Source: Bacillota bacterium (GTDB lineage: Bacteria; Bacillota; Clostridia; Oscillospirales; Oscillospiraceae). Taken from it: a DNA stretch of 5,067 bases. Position 1 is the first letter of the stretch. Each line of letters opens with the position of its first letter. Positions 1 to 3,527 of this stretch are shown piece by piece. Location: positions 1-5,067 of the forward strand of contig WQUU01000137.1 in NCBI GenBank assembly GCA_009781925.1, in the 5' to 3' direction. The position numbers and the translations under genes were made by a program. The notes under the pieces were generated by a model. The model was not told the origin of the DNA. It searched no databases and was given only the letters and a program-made list of their open reading frames with translations.

Positions 1-76
1 TCTGTTTTTGTTATGCCAAAACGTAAACGCCTCTTTGCACTTAACCGCATTTTTATTTGCTAAGTGTACGCAGGTG

Positions 77-104
77 GGGACGCCCCCTTGGGCGTCCCGC
101 TACG
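77..104 (-). repeat. GTAG-headed REP-like hairpin, copy A
   Basis: Read on the minus strand, the unit is CGTAG, then C, then a perfect 9-bp stem (GGGACGCCC with GGGCGTCCC) closed by a 4-nt loop. In plus coordinates the arms are 77-85 and 90-98, and CTACG is at 100-104. A GTAG tetranucleotide 5' of a hairpin is the hallmark of REP elements mobilised by RAYT (TnpA-REP) transposases; applying that to this copy is inference. No U-tract directly follows the stem, so it is not a typical intrinsic terminator. Confidence 0.6.
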
Positions 105-128
105 GCAAAGTCTTTTTTGACGGCCTAA

Positions 129-153
129 GGAACGCATCAATGCGTTCCCTACG
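129..153 (-). repeat. GTAG-headed REP-like hairpin, copy B
   Basis: On the minus strand the unit is CGTAG followed by a perfect 8-bp stem (GGAACGCA with TGCGTTCC) around a 4-nt loop. In plus coordinates the arms are 129-136 and 141-148, and CTACG is at 149-153. It has the same orientation as copy A, 24 nt away, with a largely different stem sequence that still pairs fully. The shared CGTAG head and conserved pairing make it a member of the same family as the pair in the mnmG-asnA junction. Confidence 0.6.
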
Positions 154-171
154 ATAAATACGATAAATACG
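151..171. repeat. Short tandem repeat ACGATAAAT x2
   Basis: Two perfect copies of the 9-mer ACGATAAAT (151-159 and 160-168) are followed by a further ACG. The first copy begins inside the CTACG head of hairpin copy B, so the array may have arisen by slippage at the edge of that repeat. No function can be assigned. Confidence 0.5.
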
Positions 172-194
172 GGGATCCCTTCAGGCCGCCGCTT

Positions 195-914
195 CTACGC
201 CAAAATCTTCCTCAATTCCTCCATTGCCCTTCGCTCCAGCCGGCTCACCTGCACCTGGGACACGCCCAGAACCCTGGCCGCGCTGTCCTGGGTCATACCG
301 TGGAAATAGCGCAGGGCGATGACCTTGCCCTCCCGCTCTGGGAGGGCGGCAATGGCGCTTTTCAGGGCGACACTCTCGATGAGCCGTTCCTCCTGGCCCC
401 AGTCGCCGAGCACCTGCTCCAGGGAGAAACCCTCCTCCCCCGTCTCCCGCTGGAGAGATTCGGCGGGGCCGGCGGCCACTTCGGCGGTGGCGATGTCCTC
501 GGCGGAGAGGCCGGTCTCGGCGGAGAGCTCGCTGAGACTGGGATCCCGGCCCAGCTTTTGCTCCAGATGCCCCCTTGCCGCGCGGATGGAGATGGCGCGC
601 TCCTTGAGCCCCCGGCTCACCTTGACACTGCCGTCATCCCGCAGAAAGCGCCGGATCTCCCCTGAAATCTTCGGTACGGCATAGGTGGAAAACTGGGTGC
701 CAAAACTTTCATCGAAGCCCTGGATGGCCTTGATGAAACCGAGGCAACCCAGCTGATAGAGGTCGTCCGCGTCCACGCCCCGGCCGAAGAATCTGCGCGC
801 GATGCTCCAGATCAGGCCGGAGTTTTGCATGATCATGCGCTCCGCCGCGTCCCTGTCGCCCGCTTTGGCGGCGCGCAGCAGGGATCGGATGTCGTCCATT
901 TGCCCCTCTACCAT
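195..914 (-). CDS. sigF: RNA polymerase sporulation sigma factor SigF (SpoIIAC)
   Basis: Forespore-specific sigma-70 family factor, active after asymmetric septation and held inactive by SpoIIAB until then. The 239 residues are close to the family length (about 250). Region 2 spans roughly residues 31-101 and includes DDLYQLGCLGFIKAI (50-64), the core-binding and -10 recognition part, and TQFSTYAVPKISGEIRRFLRD (about 73-93). A region 3 helical segment covers about 103-145. Region 4 lies at about 188-236 with the helix-turn-helix TQDSAARVLGVSQVQVSRLE (208-227) for -35 recognition. Position behind spoIIAA and spoIIAB separates it from the sibling factors SigG, SigE and SigB. I chose ATG at 914 because GGAGAGG precedes it by 6 nt; the internal ATG at 899 has its GAGGGG only 3 nt away. 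The gap from spoIIAB is 61 nt, longer than the 5-nt gap between spoIIAA and spoIIAB. Confidence 0.96.
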   Translation of the reverse strand: MVEGQMDDIRSLLRAAKAGDRDAAERMIMQNSGLIWSIARRFFGRGVDADDLYQLGCLGFIKAIQGFDESFGTQFSTYAVPKISGEIRRFLRDDGSVKVSRGLKERAISIRAARGHLEQKLGRDPSLSELSAETGLSAEDIATAEVAAGPAESLQRETGEEGFSLEQVLGDWGQEERLIESVALKSAIAALPEREGKVIALRYFHGMTQDSAARVLGVSQVQVSRLERRAMEELRKILA

Positions 915-920
915 ATTGTT

Positions 921-937
921 CCTCTCCCAAGGAGGGG
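921..937 (-). promoter_or_regulatory. sigF ribosome-binding site inside a small hairpin
   Basis: The sigF Shine-Dalgarno GGAGAGG (921-927, minus strand) lies 6 nt before the ATG. Just upstream in the transcript, CCCCTCC (931-937) can pair with it across a 3-nt loop, with one C-A mismatch in seven positions. This could mask the ribosome-binding site when spoIIAB translation is not clearing the region. The site is clear; the regulatory role is inference. Confidence 0.45.
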
Positions 938-975
938 TGGCAGGTCACTGCATTTGCGGCCTGACGGGACGGCCA

Positions 976-1413
976 TCATCTGCTTTCCCGCAGAACGATC
1001 CGCCGAACCATCGTCACAGTGGTGCCCTTGCCGGGGATGGAGCGGACTTTCAGCTTGTCCATAAAGCTCTCCATGATGGTGAAGCCCATGCCGCTGCGCT
1101 CCTCACCGCCTGTGGTGAAGAGGGGCTCCCGTGCGCGCTCGATGTCCTCGATGCCGCAGCCGCTGTCCTTTACCACGATCTCCAGCAGACCGTCGTCGGT
1201 AAACTGGGCTCGGAGGCTGATCTTTCCGATGGTGCTGGGGTAGGCGTGGACAATGCAGTTGGTGACGGCCTCGCTCACGGCGGTTTTGATGTCGCCAAGC
1301 TCCTCCAGCGTGGGATCCAGCTGGGCGGCAAAGCAGGCGACGGACGCTCTGGCAAAGCCCTCGTTGGCGCTGCGGCTGGGAAACTCCATTTTTATGTAGT
1401 TCTTCGCTTTCAT
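976..1413 (-). CDS. spoIIAB: Anti-sigma F factor and serine kinase SpoIIAB
   Basis: GHKL-fold protein that binds SigF and keeps it inactive; it also phosphorylates SpoIIAA using ATP. The 145 residues match the family length. The N box is EAVTNCIVHAY (48-58) with the expected catalytic Glu48 and Mg-binding Asn52. The G1 box is DSGCGI (83-88). The ATP lid and G2 box run through LFTTGGEERSGMGFTIM (98-114). FARASVACFAAQLDPTLEEL (20-39) is the SigF/SpoIIAA contact and dimer region and closely resembles the Bacillus protein as I remember it. The lid is one residue shorter than in B. subtilis, by memory-based alignment. The ATG at 1413 has a GAGG that lies within the last codons of spoIIAA, and the two genes are 5 nt apart, so translation is probably coupled. 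Confidence 0.97.
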   Translation of the reverse strand: MKAKNYIKMEFPSRSANEGFARASVACFAAQLDPTLEELGDIKTAVSEAVTNCIVHAYPSTIGKISLRAQFTDDGLLEIVVKDSGCGIEDIERAREPLFTTGGEERSGMGFTIMESFMDKLKVRSIPGKGTTVTMVRRIVLRESR

Positions 1414-1418
1414 CGGTT

Positions 1419-1745
1419 CTATCCTCGCTTTTCCGCTTTTGACAGCACCGGCACCATGCGATCGATGCCGGAGGCGTCGATTACCCGCGCGGGCTGGGGC
1501 TGCGCCCCCTCAATCCAGGCCCGGCCCCCCAGCTCCCGCATCCGCTTATAGACCCGCAGAATCACGGCGATGCCGGAACTGTCCATAAAGCTCAGCTCGC
1601 TTAAGTCCAGGACACAATCCCGGGGCAAGTTCTCCTCGATCAGATCTTCAATGCGCTTGACCGTGCCCTTGGCGCTGTGGTGATCCAGCTCCCCGGCGGG
1701 CAGGAGGGTCAGCCGGCCGCTTCGGAATGTGCTGAGCAATTTCAT
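1419..1745 (-). CDS. spoIIAA: Anti-sigma F factor antagonist SpoIIAA
   Basis: STAS-domain anti-anti-sigma factor. In its unphosphorylated form it binds SpoIIAB and frees SigF; SpoIIAB phosphorylates it and SpoIIE dephosphorylates it. The 108 residues form a single STAS domain. The conserved GELDHHSA (18-25) and SFMDSSGIAVIL (52-63) are visible; Ser57 in DSSG corresponds to the phosphorylated Ser58 of B. subtilis. The C-terminus contains a DASGIDRMVPV segment (about 90-100), as in SpoIIAA. The ATG at 1745 is the first possible start, because an in-frame TGA lies 9-11 nt upstream. The ribosome site is poor: AAGGA lies 14 nt before the ATG. It is the first gene of the operon and is read away from the kinase gene on the other strand. 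Confidence 0.96.
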   Translation of the reverse strand: MKLLSTFRSGRLTLLPAGELDHHSAKGTVKRIEDLIEENLPRDCVLDLSELSFMDSSGIAVILRVYKRMRELGGRAWIEGAQPQPARVIDASGIDRMVPVLSKAEKRG

Positions 1746-1757
1746 GCTTTTGTATCA

Positions 1758-1784
1758 CGTCCTTGTCCACGATTTATATCCTAT
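1758..1784 (-). promoter_or_regulatory. Candidate sigma-H promoter for the spoIIA operon
   Basis: On the minus strand ATAGGATAT (1776-1784) fits the sigma-H -35 consensus RNAGGAWWW at every position. Eleven nucleotides downstream, AAGGACG (1758-1764) matches the first five positions of RNNGAAT but not the last two. The 11-nt spacing equals that of the spoVG promoter as I recall it. The spoIIA operon of Bacillus is sigma-H dependent, which raises the prior. Against it, transcription would start only about 5-6 nt before the spoIIAA ATG. A sigma-A reading, TTGCGG then 16 nt then TAGGAT slightly upstream, is also possible but weaker. Confidence 0.35.
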
Positions 1785-1826
1785 TTTATCGCCGAAGGGC
1801 CGCAAATAACGTCGAAGCGGGGCCGC

Positions 1827-1892
1827 GGCGAACCGAATTTATTTCGATAAGGCCATCGGCGTCATCGATATCCTCAAAGGAGAACCGAATTT
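1827..1892 (+). repeat. Direct repeat of the kinase gene ribosome-site region
   Basis: GGCGAACCGAATTT (1827-1840) and GGAGAACCGAATTT (1879-1892) match at 13 of 14 positions and lie 52 bp apart. The second copy contains the end of the Shine-Dalgarno and runs into the TTG start of the downstream gene. The first copy has GGCG in place of GGAG. It may be a small duplication or paired sites for a regulator; the sequence does not decide. Confidence 0.45.
1876..1882 (+). promoter_or_regulatory. Ribosome-binding site fixing a TTG start
   Basis: AAAGGAG ends 9 nt before the TTG at 1892-1894. It is the only strong Shine-Dalgarno in this intergenic region and places the start directly before the P-loop strand of the kinase, as expected for the family. 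Confidence 0.8.
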
Positions 1893-2401
1893 TGAACATC
1901 ATCCTGATCGGCATGCCCGCCGCGGGCAAGAGCACCGTGGGCGTGCTCCTGGCCAAGGAGCTGGGCTACGGCTTTGCGGACACTGACATTCTGATCACCC
2001 GGCGCGCGGGGCGCACTCTGCCCGCTCTGATCGCCGGCGAAGGAATTTCCCGCCTTCTGGAGATGGAGGCGGAGGTGGGGGAGTCTCTCGACTGTGACGA
2101 GACCGTCATCGCCACCGGTGGCAGCATGGTCTTTTCAGCGCGCGCGATGGAGCGCCTGAAGGCCGGGGGTGTCACCGTCTACCTGGAGACGCCTCTCCCG
2201 GTCATCGAGGCGCGCCTGCGCCTGCACTCCCGGGAGGCCCGGGGCGTGGCCGCGCCGCCGGAAATGAGCCTCCCGGACATCTACGCCGCCAGAGCGCCGC
2301 TGTACGAGCGGTACGCGGACGTGACGGTGCGCTGCGGAGACGGGCTTGAAGCCGTGGTGGAGCAGATTTTGCGGGCGATTGAGGGCATGGAAATAGCGTA
2401 A
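1892..2401 (+). CDS. Shikimate kinase family protein (AroK-like P-loop kinase)
   Basis: A 169-residue cytoplasmic NMP-kinase-like protein of the size of shikimate kinase, which phosphorylates shikimate at O3 with ATP on the way to chorismate. The Walker A loop is GMPAAGKST (7-15). ADTD (29-32) matches the metal and shikimate-binding DxD. ATGGS (74-78) aligns with the ATGGG substrate loop. Arg117 fits the LID arginine but is followed by GVA instead of PLL. YAARAPLYERYADV (131-144) matches the C-terminal signature with its arginine. The Arg58 of the E. coli FRxxE motif aligns with Leu56. It is therefore a family member with an altered acceptor site, and its true substrate is uncertain. TTG at 1892 is chosen from the Shine-Dalgarno and the family N-terminus; an upstream in-frame TTG at 1763 would add 43 unrelated residues. 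It converges on asnA. Confidence 0.8.
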   Translation: MNIILIGMPAAGKSTVGVLLAKELGYGFADTDILITRRAGRTLPALIAGEGISRLLEMEAEVGESLDCDETVIATGGSMVFSARAMERLKAGGVTVYLETPLPVIEARLRLHSREARGVAAPPEMSLPDIYAARAPLYERYADVTVRCGDGLEAVVEQILRAIEGMEIA

Positions 2402-2417
2402 AATGGTACGAGGGCAT

Positions 2418-2451
2418 AAAAAATCGACCCCGGCGAGGGGGTCGATTTTTT
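2418..2451. terminator. Bidirectional intrinsic terminator between aroK-like gene and asnA
   Basis: A perfect 14-bp inverted repeat: AAAAAATCGACCCC (2418-2431), 6-nt loop, GGGGTCGATTTTTT (2438-2451). The GC core followed by six Ts is present on both strands, so it can stop transcripts from both convergent genes. It begins 16 nt after the kinase stop. On the other side its outer arm includes the first two bases of the asnA TAA stop codon (as read on the plus strand, 2450-2452). Confidence 0.92.
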
Positions 2452-3457
2452 ACAGCAGCGTAATCCCGTGCTCCCTGGCCAGGCCGATCTGTTCCTCCGG
2501 CCAGACGGAGCTCTGCACCTCGCCGATGTGGGCCTTATGCAGGAACAGCAGGCACATCCGGGATTGGCCGATGCCGCCGCCGATGGTCTGGGGCAGCTCT
2601 CCGTTGAGCAGCGCCTTTTGGAACGGCAGCGCGGCGCGCTCCGGACATCCCCGAATCTCCAATTGACGGCGGAGGGCCTCGCCATCGACCCGGATCCCCA
2701 TGGAGGAGATCTCCACCGCCCGGTCAAACAGCGGATAATAGACCAAAATGTCGCCGTTTAAGCTCCAGTCGTCATAGTCCGGAGCCCGCCCGTCGTGCGG
2801 CTTGCCGGAGCGGAGCGCGCCCCCGATCTGCGTCAGAAACACCGCGCCATGCGCCCTGGCGGCGGCATTTTCCCGCTCTTTGGGGCTCGAATCCGGCCAG
2901 CTGTCCTCCAGCTCCTGGGAGATGACAAAGCTGATCTCCGGCGGCAAATAGCGCGGAATCTCGGGATAGCGGACATGAACCGCCGCCTCGGTGTCGAGGA
3001 TGACGCTGTAAATATCCCGGACGACAGCTTTGAGCGTGCCGATATTCCGGCTTTCCCGAGGGATGATCTTCTCCCAATCCCACTGATCCACATAGACGGA
3101 GTGGAGATTGTCCGTCTCCTCGTCCCGCCGGATCGCGTTCATGTCGGTATATAGCCCCTCGCCGGGCAGAAAGCCGTAGCGTTTTAAGGCCAGACGCTTC
3201 CACTTGGCCAGGGAGTGAACAATTTCGCAGTTGATCCCGCCGTCCAGCAGGTCAAAAGCGACCGGACGCTCCACGCCGTTCAAGTTGTCGTTCAGTCCGG
3301 ACTCCGGGCGGACGAACAGCGGCGCGGACACCCGGGTCAGATTGAGCTTTTGCGCCAGCGCGGATTCAAAATAATCCTTGATGAACTTGATGGCGATTTC
3401 GGTCTCCCGGATTCCGAGACCGGGGTTGTAATTGACGGGCATGATGATTTCTCTCAT
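2450..3457 (-). CDS. asnA: Aspartate--ammonia ligase (asparagine synthetase A)
   Basis: Cytoplasmic enzyme that makes asparagine from aspartate, ammonia and ATP through an aspartyl-AMP intermediate; its fold resembles class II aspartyl-tRNA synthetase. The 335 residues match the family (about 330). Visible signatures are the N-terminal SAPLFVRPESGLNDNLNG (44-61), the motif 2-like YTDMNAIRRDE (103-113), VDQWDWEK (123-130), WSLNGDILVYYPL (231-243), EISSMGIRVD (249-258), and the motif 3-like GGGIGQSRMCLL (293-304). ATG at 3457 is supported by GAGGAG 8 nt upstream; MPVNY five residues in is a possible alternative. It follows mnmG on the same strand after 60 nt. Only that short leader is available, so no T-box riboswitch fits. 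Confidence 0.96.
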   Translation of the reverse strand: MREIIMPVNYNPGLGIRETEIAIKFIKDYFESALAQKLNLTRVSAPLFVRPESGLNDNLNGVERPVAFDLLDGGINCEIVHSLAKWKRLALKRYGFLPGEGLYTDMNAIRRDEETDNLHSVYVDQWDWEKIIPRESRNIGTLKAVVRDIYSVILDTEAAVHVRYPEIPRYLPPEISFVISQELEDSWPDSSPKERENAAARAHGAVFLTQIGGALRSGKPHDGRAPDYDDWSLNGDILVYYPLFDRAVEISSMGIRVDGEALRRQLEIRGCPERAALPFQKALLNGELPQTIGGGIGQSRMCLLFLHKAHIGEVQSSVWPEEQIGLAREHGITLL

Positions 3458-3480
3458 TGCGGATGCTCCTCATTGGATTT

Positions 3481-3509
3481 TGTATACCTGGGTTCGGTCG
3501 GGGATGGAA
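3481..3509 (-). promoter_or_regulatory. Possible asnA promoter at the edge of the repeat
   Basis: On the minus strand TATACA (3481-3486) resembles a sigma-A -10 box and is followed by an A/T-rich run. It lies about 24 nt before the ATG, leaving room for the GAGGAG ribosome site. Seventeen bases upstream is TTCCAT, a poor -35 that is the loop of a repeat hairpin. Evidence is weak, and asnA may instead be read through from mnmG. Confidence 0.25.
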
Positions 3510-3522
3510 CCCCGGCCCTACG
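3496..3522 (-). repeat. GTAG-headed REP-like hairpin, copy C
   Basis: On the minus strand the unit is CGTAG (3518-3522), arm GGCCGGGG, loop TTCCAT, arm CCCCGACC. Plus-strand arms are 3496-3503 and 3510-3517. The 8-bp stem has one imperfect position, a G-U pair in the plus-sense RNA and A-C in the minus-sense RNA. It shares head length, stem length and loop sequence with copy D, to which it is joined head to head. Confidence 0.65.
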
Positions 3523-3527
3523 TAGGG
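3516..3527. repeat. Palindrome joining two REP-like heads
   Basis: CCCTACGTAGGG is a perfect 12-bp palindrome formed where the GTAG heads of copies C and D abut. It also contains the TAG stop codon of mnmG (3518-3520, minus strand). Confidence 0.7.

Larger units (their letters stand above)
1..194. other. Gene-free region downstream of sigF
   Basis: This stretch follows the sigF stop codon and reaches the left edge of the window. No credible gene is visible. Positions 1-70 are clearly more AT-rich than the rest of the window. Positions 71-171 hold two GTAG-headed hairpin repeats and a short tandem repeat, annotated separately. I see no GC stem followed by a U-tract that would make a convincing sigF terminator on the minus strand, so the operon may end beyond the window or at one of the repeat hairpins. 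Confidence 0.6.

Noticed and set aside
13..63. A 16-codon basic peptide frame starting MPKRKRLF
   Set aside because: There is no Shine-Dalgarno upstream and it is too short to support without conservation data.
38..68. A CACTTA/TAAGTG inverted repeat in the AT-rich left end
   Set aside because: Six pairs around a 17-nt loop is within chance expectation and lacks the GTAG head of the other hairpins.
77..153. Repeat units considered as a small CRISPR array
   Set aside because: There are only two units with different stem sequences and a 24-nt gap. Conservation is of structure and head, not of a constant repeat.
802..1551. A 249-codon open frame on the plus strand opposite spoIIAB and spoIIAA
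   Set aside because: It is antisense to well-recognised genes, its translation has no recognisable domain, and long antisense frames are common in GC-rich DNA.
1763..1891. A 43-residue N-terminal extension of the kinase from an upstream TTG
   Set aside because: The extension has no ribosome site, overlaps the spoIIA promoter region and precedes the family's normal N-terminus; the TTG at 1892 has AAAGGAG at good spacing.
2772..3203. A 143-codon minus-strand frame inside asnA
   Set aside because: It is an out-of-frame shadow of asnA, which has clear family motifs along its whole length.
3458..3517. A T-box or other riboswitch controlling asnA
   Set aside because: Only 60 nt separate asnA from mnmG and half of that is the repeat hairpin. 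There is no room for a T-box and no specifier/antiterminator structure is visible.
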